From assembly GCA_030431335.1 (NCBI GenBank), contig JAUIJH010000014.1, positions 1 through 56,426 on the forward strand: DNA of 56,426 nucleotides, written 5' to 3'. The number at the start of each line of letters is the position of its first letter. The first letter of the stretch is position 1. The translations under genes and the position numbers were made by a program. Shown here one piece after another: positions 26,023 through 34,557 of the stretch. The stretch is from Alphaproteobacteria bacterium. Its GTDB lineage: Bacteria > Pseudomonadota > Alphaproteobacteria > Rhizobiales > Amorphaceae. The notes below the pieces were generated by a model, which searched no databases, was not told the DNA's origin, and saw only the letters and a list, made by a program, of their open reading frames with translations.

Positions 26023-29000
26023 TCAAGTGGCGCCGACGATGGTGAAGGCGGCCCAGAACGAGGGGTGCAGGCGCGTTCCGGTCTGGCCCGGGGTGTCGAG
26101 GATGGCGAGCGTCGCCGCGCGCAGCGCCTCGGCATGGCGCAGCGCCGGGTTCGCCTTCAGGCGGGAGAGCGCGCCGGTGGAGATCATCACCGCCGCCTCG
26201 GAGAACACGGCCCAGTGGGTGACGAGCAGCGAGCGGGCGCCGGCCTGGAAGAAGGCGCGGGCGAGGCCCGACAGGCCGTCCGCGTCGCCGTTCTCGCCCG
26301 CCGCCGTGTTGCAGGCGGATAGGACGACGAGTTCGGCATCGAGGCGCAGCGTGGCGATCTCGGCCGAAGAGAGAAGCCCGTCATCGCGCAGCGAGGCCTC
26401 GGCGGGCGGGGTGAGGACGAGGCCGGGCGCGGCCGCCCCCGCCTCCCCCGCCACCAGCCCGTGGGTGGCGAAGACGAGCGCGCGGTAGCCGGCGAGTTCG
26501 CCGCTGTCGTTCATCGCCTTGATCGCCGTCTCGGTGGCGGCGGCGCCCAGGAGGAGGCGGCTCGGCTCGCCCACCGCGTCCGCGATGGCGGCCACCTCGC
26601 AGGCCGCGTCCGGCAGGCGCGGCAGGGCGGCGATGGCGGCGACATCGGCAAGGCCGAGGCCGGAGGGCGACGGGGTGAGCACGGGCGTCGTGGGTGCCGC
26701 GGCGCGCATGGCGACGGTGGTCAGCGCCTCGCAGGCGATGCCCCCGCCGCTGCCGATGGCCGGATCGCCGACGCCGAGGAAGGGGGCGAGCGCGCGCTTC
26801 TCGCCGTGGCCGCGCAAGGTCTTGAGGCCGGCGACGGACGGCAGCACCGAGATGGCGTGGCGGCGGATCAGCCAGTCGATTTCGCCCAGCGTCGCGGCCG
26901 GCTCGGGCGAGGTGACGAGCGCGGCGAACGGCAGGTCGAGGAGGTCGGCGGGCGGCACCAGCACGAGGTGGGCCTTGCCGGCGATGGCGGGCGCGATGCC
27001 GCCGAAGAGATCCTGCCACAACGCGTAGGCGGCGGTGGTATCGAAGGCGGGCGCGCCGGGTGCCACCTCCTCCTCGTCGCCGAGGTCGAGCATCGCGCCG
27101 CGCGTGCCGGCCCCAGCGCTGCTGCTGCAAGCGGCGTCGTTGGTCGCCATCTGGCAGCGGAAGGCGGCGATGCGGCGGCGCAGGCGACGGCGGCTCTCCT
27201 CCGGGATCGGCGCGACATGCACCCCCTCGCGAGTGATGGCGACGACGCGGTTGGTGGTGCTGCCGGCCCCCTCCAGGCGCTTCGGGTCGAGGCCGGGCAG
27301 GACGAACATCACCAGCGCCTCGTCCGGGCCGAGCAGGGCCTCGATCTCTTCCAGCGGCAGCGGGGCGACGGCGCCGCGACCGGGCACGTCGAGCCCGGCC
27401 GCGCTGAGCGAGGCCTCGACGCGGGCGAGCTCGCCCTCGAGGTCCGCGAGGGAAGTGGCGAGATCGCGCCGCTCGGCCGCGCCCGCCTCGGCGCCGAAGG
27501 CGGCGAGCAGGCCGGAGGCGGCGCGGCGGTGGGCTTCGCGCAGGTCCTGCCGGCGGCGCAGCAGCAGCGCCTGGCCCGGATCCTCCAGCGAGAAGCGCGC
27601 CTCCATCTGCGCCAGCGCTTCGGCCGAGCGGGTGACGCCGGTCCACTGCATCGCCTCGATGGCGGCGGCGGGCTGGCCGCTGCCGAGCTCGGACATGGCC
27701 AGGAGCTCGAAATCGATCGCCGCCTCGCGCAGGCCGTCGCGGTAGGCCGGCGCCTTGCGCGCCTCGGTGACGCGCTCCAGCACGGACGTCGCCTCGGCCG
27801 CATTGCCGCGCGTCAGGTGGAACAGCGCCAGCTTGCGCTCCATCTCCACGGCTTGGGGCAGGTCCGCCGGCAGCGCCGCCGCATTGATGGCGACCGCCTC
27901 GTCGAGGAGGGGCAGCGCCTCGTCGGCAAGGCCGAGGGTGAAGAGGAGATCGGCGGCATTGCCGAGCGTCAGGGCGAGGTCGGGGTGGCCGGCGGGCAGC
28001 GTCTCGCGGGCAAGGGCGACGGCGCGGCGTGTGGCGGCGCGCGCCGCCTCCGGCTCGCCGAGGGCGGCGCGGGCGAGGCCGGTCGCCGCCTCGATGCGCG
28101 ACGCCTCGCGACGCTCGTTCCACTTGAGCGCACCGCCGGCGGCGGCCTGCGCATAGTCGGCGCGTGCCCCGTCGAGCCGCTCCAGCGCCTCGCGGGGGCG
28201 CTCCAGATCGAGGGCGAGGAGCGCGCGGTTGGTCCCGCGGATGGCACGGTCGATGGGGTCGAGCGGGGGCGCGCCGGCCGCGCGGGCGGCCCGTTCGCTC
28301 GCCTCGGCCTTGCCGTCGAACGCGTCGGCGAGGACGAGTTCGCCGCGCTGCCAGGCGTTGGTCGCCATCTCGGCATAGAGGAAGTGGCGCTGGCGGGCGT
28401 CACCGGTCTGGTCCAGCAGGGCGCCGGCCTGCAGCAGCGTCTCGGCGGCCTTGAGGTGGAGGCCGAGCCCGGTCTCGGCGGCGGCGCGCGCCCTGAGCGC
28501 CTGCGCCCGGCGCGGGTCGAGCGGGTCGGCGAGGAGTTCGGTGAAGGCGACGGCGAGCTGGGCCGCGCCGAGCTGCAGGTCGCGCGGGGCGGTGTAGCCG
28601 GAAAGCTCGGTGTGGGTGAGCTGCAGCGTCGCCATTGAGTCGATGAAGGCGCGCTCCTCGGCGTCGATAGGGCCGGCCGCGCCCCAGGCTGCGATTGCAT
28701 CGGCCGCCTCGCCCCACGCGCCGGCCTGGTGGAGCAGGAAGTATTTCTGGAACAGCAGCGTCTGGACCGGATCGGCCGCTTCCGCGCCCATGAAGGTTTG
28801 CAGGATCGCGACGCGCGCATCGATCAGCGCCGAGGCGTCGGCACGTGCGCCGGCCGCTTCGGCCTTCTCCTGCGCCTCGGCGAAGGCGACGAACAGCGCG
28901 CCGTAGACCCCGCGCACCAGGTCCGGCGCCACGAGAAGGCCCTCGATCAGGTGGGCCGACGCATCCTGGTAGGCGCCCTGGGAAAAGGCGAGATCGGCGG

Positions 29001-29421
29001 CGGCGAAGACGGCGGCGCCGTGGAACGGGGTGGCGCGCGCGCGGTCGATCGCCCCGGCGAGCCGGTCGCGGGCGCCGGCTCCGTCGCCCGTCGCGGCCTG
29101 GTGGCGGGCAAGGTTCATGGCGATGTCGAACCAGATGCGGCTCGTGCCCACGCCGGCCGCGTCGAGATCGGCGAGCGCTTCCTGCCACAGCAGGGCGGCG
29201 CGACCGCCCTCTCCCACCGCCTGCCGCGCCAGGGCGAGCCTGTTGCGCGCCGCGGCGAGGCCCTCGGCATCCGCGCCCAGGAGCGCGGCCTGGTAGACGT
29301 CCTCGGCCTGCGCCAGAGCCGCCGTCGCGGCGGTGGTCGTTTGCGCCGCCGCTTCGCCGCGCACCCCCGCCGCCGCGGCAAGCGCGATGGCGAACGCGGC
29401 GGCGAGGCGGAGGCGCCCCAT
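26023..29421 (-). CDS. Secreted TPR-CHAT protease
   Basis: A 1132-residue protein with a signal peptide (cleaved near GEAAAQ). Residues about 35-650 are all-helical and Ala-rich with TPR-like repeats, including GHPDLALTLGNAADLLFTLG and similar units. A coiled-coil-like linker follows, then a C-terminal CHAT domain from about residue 760. The caspase-type dyad is intact: His987 in FATHGL and Cys1037 in LSACNTAAG. CHAT proteins are cysteine peptidases related to separase and are known as effectors in CRISPR-linked and cell-death systems. Export of this one is unusual. It starts 1 bp after the rhodanese-like gene ends. Confidence 0.92.
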   Translation of the reverse strand: MGRLRLAAAFAIALAAAAGVRGEAAAQTTTAATAALAQAEDVYQAALLGADAEGLAAARNRLALARQAVGEGGRAALLWQEALADLDAAGVGTSRIWFDIAMNLARHQAATGDGAGARDRLAGAIDRARATPFHGAAVFAAADLAFSQGAYQDASAHLIEGLLVAPDLVRGVYGALFVAFAEAQEKAEAAGARADASALIDARVAILQTFMGAEAADPVQTLLFQKYFLLHQAGAWGEAADAIAAWGAAGPIDAEERAFIDSMATLQLTHTELSGYTAPRDLQLGAAQLAVAFTELLADPLDPRRAQALRARAAAETGLGLHLKAAETLLQAGALLDQTGDARQRHFLYAEMATNAWQRGELVLADAFDGKAEASERAARAAGAPPLDPIDRAIRGTNRALLALDLERPREALERLDGARADYAQAAAGGALKWNERREASRIEAATGLARAALGEPEAARAATRRAVALARETLPAGHPDLALTLGNAADLLFTLGLADEALPLLDEAVAINAAALPADLPQAVEMERKLALFHLTRGNAAEATSVLERVTEARKAPAYRDGLREAAIDFELLAMSELGSGQPAAAIEAMQWTGVTRSAEALAQMEARFSLEDPGQALLLRRRQDLREAHRRAASGLLAAFGAEAGAAERRDLATSLADLEGELARVEASLSAAGLDVPGRGAVAPLPLEEIEALLGPDEALVMFVLPGLDPKRLEGAGSTTNRVVAITREGVHVAPIPEESRRRLRRRIAAFRCQMATNDAACSSSAGAGTRGAMLDLGDEEEVAPGAPAFDTTAAYALWQDLFGGIAPAIAGKAHLVLVPPADLLDLPFAALVTSPEPAATLGEIDWLIRRHAISVLPSVAGLKTLRGHGEKRALAPFLGVGDPAIGSGGGIACEALTTVAMRAAAPTTPVLTPSPSGLGLADVAAIAALPRLPDAACEVAAIADAVGEPSRLLLGAAATETAIKAMNDSGELAGYRALVFATHGLVAGEAGAAAPGLVLTPPAEASLRDDGLLSSAEIATLRLDAELVVLSACNTAAGENGDADGLSGLARAFFQAGARSLLVTHWAVFSEAAVMISTGALSRLKANPALRHAEALRAATLAILDTPGQTGTRLHPSFWAAFTIVGAT

Positions 29422-29422
29422 G

Positions 29423-30304
29423 TCAGAACCCCGAGGGGAACACGGGATGGCCGGCCATCTGCCAGGCCTGCAGGCCGCCGCGATACCAGTAGACGTTGGT
29501 GTAGCCGGCGGCGACGGCGCGCAGGGCCGCGTTGTAGCTCATCCAGCACATGGGATCGCTGCAATAGACCACGACCGGCACCGACGGGTCGCCGCCCGTC
29601 ACCTGCGCCAGCCAGACCGAGGCCTGCTGCTGCGTGCGGTCGTTGTAGTTGCCGGGCGTGGCGAGGCCGGGCGCCGACAGCGCGTTGGGCAGCATGTAGT
29701 CCCCGCCCAGAACGTCGATCAGCACGAACGCCACGCCGTTGCCGGTGACGGCCTCGGCGAGCCCTTCGGTGGTGATGGTCAGGGCGCCCGGCACCGTCAC
29801 CGGGGTCGCGGCGTGGAAGGCGCCCTGGCGCAGCCAGTTGGTCGGCTCCACGCCGTAGTCGCGCAGCTCGAAGGCGCGGATGGGGTCGGCATCCTCCGGT
29901 TCCTCGACCGCCGCCGTTTCGCTGGTGTCGGTCTCGGGCGGCTCCGGCGGCGCCTCGCTGTCTTCGGCGACCGTCTCCGGCGGGTCCTCGGCGGCCGGCT
30001 CCTCGGCGTCCGCGGCGGCGTTTTCGGCCGGCGCCTCGCTGTCGAAGCTACCGCCGAAGCCGGTGTCCTGCGTCGGGGCCTCCGCCTCAGTGGCATCGGT
30101 GGCGCCGCCTTCGAAGCTGCCGCCGAAACCGCCCTCGGGCGCGGCGGGCCAGGCGCCGCCCGTCGTCGCCGGCTCCTCGGCGGCGTTGCCGGCGGCGAAG
30201 CTGCTATCCTCGAAGCTCGTCTGTGCCGCCGCGGTGCCGAGCGCCACCGCAAGGGCGAGCGGCGCGAGGGCGACCGCGCACGCCCAGCGATCAGTTCTGC
30301 ACAT
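29423..30304 (-). CDS. Rhodanese-like secreted protein with an acidic repeat linker
   Basis: A 293-residue exported protein; signal peptide up to GTAAAQ. Residues about 25-130 are low-complexity and acidic, with recurring short motifs (SFEDSSF, FGGSFEGG, FGGSFDSE). The C-terminal 150 residues form a rhodanese-like fold whose active-site loop reads VYCSDPMCWMSYNAA, a Cys-x4-Cys-Trp pattern like that of the CXXCW rhodanese-like proteins, and ends YWYRGGLQAWQMAGHP, typical of rhodaneses. It may handle sulfur or act as a redox or binding module in the periplasm. The start overlaps the protease gene by 14 bp. Confidence 0.83.
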   Translation of the reverse strand: MCRTDRWACAVALAPLALAVALGTAAAQTSFEDSSFAAGNAAEEPATTGGAWPAAPEGGFGGSFEGGATDATEAEAPTQDTGFGGSFDSEAPAENAAADAEEPAAEDPPETVAEDSEAPPEPPETDTSETAAVEEPEDADPIRAFELRDYGVEPTNWLRQGAFHAATPVTVPGALTITTEGLAEAVTGNGVAFVLIDVLGGDYMLPNALSAPGLATPGNYNDRTQQQASVWLAQVTGGDPSVPVVVYCSDPMCWMSYNAALRAVAAGYTNVYWYRGGLQAWQMAGHPVFPSGF

Positions 30305-31343
30305 AGCCGGCGATCCAGTCGAAGTAGTTGGAGACACGGGTGTAGACGGAATAGAGGTCCTTGTGCGCGCAGCGCGATTCGGCGTTGGACGGCTCCTGCC
30401 CCCAGCTCACGATGCCGACCTGCAGCCATTTGCCGTTGTCCTGCTTGACCATCAGCGGCCCGCCGCTGTCGCCGCTGCAGGAGGTGCGCTCGCCGCCCGG
30501 CACGCCCGCGCACAGCATGTTGGGCGTCAGCCGGTCGCCCATGTTTTCCACCAGCGTGATGAACGCCTCTTCCAGCTTGTCCATCGGGATCTGGTTCACG
30601 GTGCCGATGCTCATCAGGATGCGGCCGAGATCGCGCTTGGCCAGCTCGCCGATGCCCTGGTTACAGGTGGCGTTGGGCACGATGTCGATGTCCGTTTCCA
30701 TCAGCTCCTTGGGGAAGGTGCCGTCTTCCAGCATCCCCCAGCCGGCGACCACGGCGCTGGTGAGGGGCGTCTGGGAGCCCTTGCGCTCGACGGGGATCGC
30801 GCCCACGGGACCGGACGATTCGGTGATCGGCTCGGCGAGCTGCAGGAGCGCGATGTCGTTGTCGATGGTGAGCGCATCGAATTTCTCGTGCGGGATGACG
30901 CGGGCCACCTCGCGCAGATCCCCCTTGCCGAGGTGGACGGAGCCGGTGCGCACCCGCACGCTGGCCGGATCGCTCGCGGTGCCGTCGTCGGAGACGACGC
31001 AGTGCGCCGCCGTCAGCACCCACTGGCGGGCGATCAGCGTGCCGCCGCAAAATTGCGACTGGAAGATACCCTCCTCGGTGCCGTCGAGCTTGTCGGTGGC
31101 GTGCAGCGAGACCTGCGCGGGCCAGGCGCCCTCCTCGGCCGGCCGGCCGCCGAACACGCGGGTGCCGCCCACCTGCGCCAAGCTGCCGGGCTCGCTTTTT
31201 TTCTCGATGATGTAGTTGCGCACCTCGATTTCTGCGCTGCGGCCGGGCCGAACCACATTGTCGAGCGCGGCACCCTCCTGCGCCGCGGCCGGTGCCACCA
31301 GAAGCAGCGCCATGAGGGCGCCGGTCCATCCTCGTTTCGTCAT
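30291..31343 (-). CDS. Secreted trypsin-like serine protease (S1 family)
   Basis: A 350-residue exported protease. The signal peptide ends VAPAAA, and a pro-region precedes the mature start near TRVFGGRPAEEG. The catalytic triad is complete: His114 (LTAAHC), Asp163 (NDIALL) and Ser293 (SCSGDSGGP). Several cysteines sit where S1 disulfides are expected. True trypsin-like proteases of this type are uncommon in alphaproteobacteria compared with DegP types. The ATG at 31343 has GGAGAG upstream and overlaps the caspase-like gene stop by 4 bp. Confidence 0.93.
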   Translation of the reverse strand: MTKRGWTGALMALLLVAPAAAQEGAALDNVVRPGRSAEIEVRNYIIEKKSEPGSLAQVGGTRVFGGRPAEEGAWPAQVSLHATDKLDGTEEGIFQSQFCGGTLIARQWVLTAAHCVVSDDGTASDPASVRVRTGSVHLGKGDLREVARVIPHEKFDALTIDNDIALLQLAEPITESSGPVGAIPVERKGSQTPLTSAVVAGWGMLEDGTFPKELMETDIDIVPNATCNQGIGELAKRDLGRILMSIGTVNQIPMDKLEEAFITLVENMGDRLTPNMLCAGVPGGERTSCSGDSGGPLMVKQDNGKWLQVGIVSWGQEPSNAESRCAHKDLYSVYTRVSNYFDWIAGYVQN

Positions 31344-33523
31344 TGTCCGCTCTCCTCCACTTCCGCTGCGAGGGTTCTGCCGCCCCGCAAGAATGCTTCT
31401 CGTCTCGGCAGCACCTGCCAGTTCCAGCGTTCCACCCAGATGTCGGCGATCTCGACGCCGCCGAAGGCGCCGCGCGTATCGGGCCGCCGGGCGAGCGCGC
31501 TCAGGAATTGGGTGGCGTCCGCGCGCGCGCCACCGCGTGTCGCCGCCGCGCCGTCGCAGGTCTCCACGAGGCCTTCGAGGTTGAGCGGCTCTGCGTTGGG
31601 CCGGGCCGGCGTCACGATGGTGAAGAGGCGCTCCTCGCCCGCCGAATAGCCGCCCGGACAATCCGAGCACACGATCATCGCCGGGCCGACGGCGCGGCCG
31701 GCGCGCGCGTCCTCGATGCGCTCGTGCGCGGCGCCGACGCAGAATTGCGCGTCGATGTGGATGCGGTTGACGTCGTAGGCGCCCGCCACCTTGCCCTGCG
31801 CGGCGAAGGCGAGGCGGTCGCACTGCTTGAGCGCGGCGCTCGGCGGCAGCGGGCCCGGAGCGGCGGCGGCGGCCATCGCGGCGCGGCACTCGCGCGCCGG
31901 CGAGACCCCCGCGCCGGGTTCCGCCAGCGCAGCAAGGGGCACGGCGGCCAGCTCGGCCGAAACCGCGACGGGGCTGGGGTTGAACATGGAGCCGGTGCCG
32001 GCGATCTGGTTCAGCATCGCCGACAGCGTCTGCGCCCGCGCGATGCGTGCCAGGATCGGCGCCAGCGGCGTCTCGCCGGGGACGGCGCGCAGCCCCGCCG
32101 GAGTCTCGCCCACCACGGCCGCCTCGCCGAACCACAGCGCCGCGCCGTCCCACACCACGTCGACGTCGAAATTGGCCGGATCGAGGGCGACGCGCGGGCC
32201 GCTTCCCTCGCCCAGCGCCGCGACCGCCTCCTGGAGCGCGCGCACGGGCGCGGCGTCCGCCGGCAGCGGCGCGCCCGTCGCCGCATCGCGCGGGTGGTTG
32301 AGGCGCACGATGCGGTCGATGGGGTGGGCGACGAGCTGCGCGAAGCGGGCCGTGCCCGGCAGCGCGCCGACGGCGGCGCACGGCGCCTCGGCGCGGGGCA
32401 CGCAATCGGCCGCCACGGGGCGCACGAAGGCGCGTGTCGCGTCGGCGATGTCGACTTGTGCATAGCCCAGGATGTCGCCCGCATCGGCGGCGGCGTCGGC
32501 GACGAGGGCGAGGAGCGAGCCTTCGCCGAGGCCGTGCACGCGGCCGGCGGCCACCTCGTCGCCCGTCACCGCGAAGCGGCGGACGCCGACGCTGCCCGAC
32601 CCGCCGAACACGGCCGCATCGATCAGCGTGCCCTCCCAGATCGGGGTTTGCAGGCGCGCGGCACCGGGCAGGCGCGCGTCGTTGATGTCGGCGAGCACGG
32701 CCTGGAAGAGCTGGCGGTAGCTGATGGGCGCGCCGGCTTCCAGCCGCGCCGCCAGCTTGGCGCTGAACAGGCCGTACCAGGCCTCGTCCTCGTCCGCCCC
32801 GGCAAGGTTCACCTCGCGCGCGAGCTCGGAGGACTGCGCCGCGTAGAAGGCGACGAAGCCGCCCGGCAAGTCGGCGTCGCTCGCCTCCGAGGCCACTGCG
32901 TCGACCCCGCCCGGACGAGCCACGGCCTTGATGCCGAGCACCGCCGGATCGACGTAGCGGTCGGCCGTCCGGGGCGAGGCGGCGCGCAGGCCCGAGCCGG
33001 AATGGCACGAATCGAGGACGAAGAAGACGTCGGCGCCGGTGGCGCGGATGGCGCGGACCGCCTCGCCGATCTCGTCGTCGACGAGCGCGTTGGGGATGGC
33101 GCCGGAGCCCGGTGCGGCGCGGGCGGTGTCGGCCGGCAGGAATACCTCGTCGAGGCCGTCGGTCTCGTCGCCGTTGCGGTCGGCCTGGCGCGTGCCGTGG
33201 CCGCTGAGGTGGAGATAGACGAGATCACCCGGCGCCGAGGTGGCGGCCGTCGCGGCGAAGGCATCGAGGATCGCGGCGCGGGTAGGCCGGCCGTCGGCAC
33301 CGGGCGCCTCGGTCAGCACCGTGATGTCGGAAACACCGCGCCGGCGCAGAATGCCCGCCAGCAGCGCGACGTCGTTGATGGGGCCCTTGAGGTCGGCGAT
33401 GCCGATATCGTCGGCGTAGTCGGTGACGCCGACGAGCACGGCCCGCACCTCGGCGCGCGCGGCACCCGCCAGAGCGAACCATGCCACGAGGGCGGTAGCG
33501 AAAACTCTACAACAACGGCTCAC
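31340..33523 (-). CDS. Secreted caspase family protein (metacaspase-like)
   Basis: About 727 residues. The N-terminal domain (30-270) is a caspase-like p20/p10 fold: AVLVGVTDYADDIGIADLKG at the first strand, catalytic His109 in LSGHGTR, catalytic Cys173 in LDSCHSG, and a DGLDEVFLP segment between them. The remaining 450 residues have no domain I recognise. A signal peptide (RVFATALVAWFALAGAARA) indicates export. The start is uncertain: GTG at 33523 gives the best signal peptide, and an in-frame TTG 18 bp upstream has GGAGGA further off. It overlaps the trypsin-like gene by 4 bp, so the two are probably made together. Confidence 0.88.
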   Translation of the reverse strand: MSRCCRVFATALVAWFALAGAARAEVRAVLVGVTDYADDIGIADLKGPINDVALLAGILRRRGVSDITVLTEAPGADGRPTRAAILDAFAATAATSAPGDLVYLHLSGHGTRQADRNGDETDGLDEVFLPADTARAAPGSGAIPNALVDDEIGEAVRAIRATGADVFFVLDSCHSGSGLRAASPRTADRYVDPAVLGIKAVARPGGVDAVASEASDADLPGGFVAFYAAQSSELAREVNLAGADEDEAWYGLFSAKLAARLEAGAPISYRQLFQAVLADINDARLPGAARLQTPIWEGTLIDAAVFGGSGSVGVRRFAVTGDEVAAGRVHGLGEGSLLALVADAAADAGDILGYAQVDIADATRAFVRPVAADCVPRAEAPCAAVGALPGTARFAQLVAHPIDRIVRLNHPRDAATGAPLPADAAPVRALQEAVAALGEGSGPRVALDPANFDVDVVWDGAALWFGEAAVVGETPAGLRAVPGETPLAPILARIARAQTLSAMLNQIAGTGSMFNPSPVAVSAELAAVPLAALAEPGAGVSPARECRAAMAAAAAPGPLPPSAALKQCDRLAFAAQGKVAGAYDVNRIHIDAQFCVGAAHERIEDARAGRAVGPAMIVCSDCPGGYSAGEERLFTIVTPARPNAEPLNLEGLVETCDGAAATRGGARADATQFLSALARRPDTRGAFGGVEIADIWVERWNWQVLPRREAFLRGGRTLAAEVEESGQ

Positions 33524-33587
33524 GAACCAAATTCCGATCAAAAACGGTTGCCTGTCTCGTTCCTCCGGTGGCGCTCGGGCTCCTCTG

Positions 33588-34535
33588 TCAGCGACGGGTG
33601 AGACGGTCGCGCAGGCCGGCGCGCACATTGGCGAGGTCGCCGCCGATGTCGGCGCGCACCTCCTCGCGCATGGCTTCGGCCTTGGTTCTGCCGGCGGCCG
33701 GGCGCATGGCGATGCCGCCGTCCTGCTCCAGGCCGCCGATGACCCAGATGCTTTCAGGCGGCGAGGCGCGCTTCACCACGCTGAAGGGGACCCAGGCGTA
33801 GCCAGCCTCGCCCCACCGCTCGCCCCAGCTGTTGCGCACCAGATAGAGCTCGCGGATGAGGTCGTAGCCGACGATGAGCATCGCGTGGCCGCCCGCCTGG
33901 GGCGAGGCCCACTGCATCTCGGTGAGCTCCGGCATCACCCCGGTGGCGCCGGCGATGTCGAAGGCGATTTTCGGCAGGAAGGCGCCGAACACCACCGGGA
34001 AGCCGGCCGCGACGGTGGCCAGAACGCCGACGCCCGGCGCGACGCGCGCGTATTGCACGATCTCGTTGAGCTTGGCGTTGCGGTAGGCTTCGGCCGTCGG
34101 CTCCTTCTTCCACTCGTCCGGCGCGTTGAAGGGGTGGAGGTCGGCCCGCGGCGCGCCGTGGACCATGATCGAGGCCATGCACTCCTCGATCTGGGCGCCG
34201 GTGTCGAGTTCGGTATGCCCGCGGAAACGGCGGGTGTTGTAGTAGACGAAGGTCGCGCTGAGATCGATCGGATCCATGTTGCGCTTCTTGCGGTGGTACT
34301 CGATGGCGCCGACGGCGGCGTTGGCCGTGCAGCTCGCGAGGCCCTTTTGGTCCTCCACGGTCGTGCAGTGGGCGCGCAGATCGACCGAGGGCGGCAGCGA
34401 CTGGGCGCTGCGGTCGGTGATCACCTCGGCGACGGCCGTGGCAGGGGCATCGTCGCGCAGGTAGCCGCCGAGGCGAACCGTGGCGGTCGCGTTGCCGAAC
34501 GAGACGTCGACGTCGACTGGGGTTGATGCGTTCAT
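33588..34535 (-). CDS. Papain-like cysteine protease (C1 family)
   Basis: A 315-residue protease without a signal peptide. The C1A triad is present: Cys69 in VEDQKGLASCTANAA (with the oxyanion Gln six residues before), His217 in GGHAMLIVGYD and Asn235 in VRNSWGERWG. There is no long inhibitory propeptide, only about 50 residues before the catalytic domain (PPSVDLR). Bacterial C1 proteases of this compact kind occur in effector and signalling loci. The ATG at 34535 follows AAGGAGA and lies 22 bp after the first kinase gene. Confidence 0.93.
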   Translation of the reverse strand: MNASTPVDVDVSFGNATATVRLGGYLRDDAPATAVAEVITDRSAQSLPPSVDLRAHCTTVEDQKGLASCTANAAVGAIEYHRKKRNMDPIDLSATFVYYNTRRFRGHTELDTGAQIEECMASIMVHGAPRADLHPFNAPDEWKKEPTAEAYRNAKLNEIVQYARVAPGVGVLATVAAGFPVVFGAFLPKIAFDIAGATGVMPELTEMQWASPQAGGHAMLIVGYDLIRELYLVRNSWGERWGEAGYAWVPFSVVKRASPPESIWVIGGLEQDGGIAMRPAAGRTKAEAMREEVRADIGGDLANVRAGLRDRLTRR

Positions 34536-34557
34536 GGCGTCTCCTTCGCACCGCGCC

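Noticed and set aside
26461-28638. Plus-strand frame of over 700 codons opposite the TPR-CHAT gene
   Set aside because: The composition is Gly/Arg/Glu-rich and domain-free; the minus-strand gene has signal peptide, TPR and catalytic motifs.
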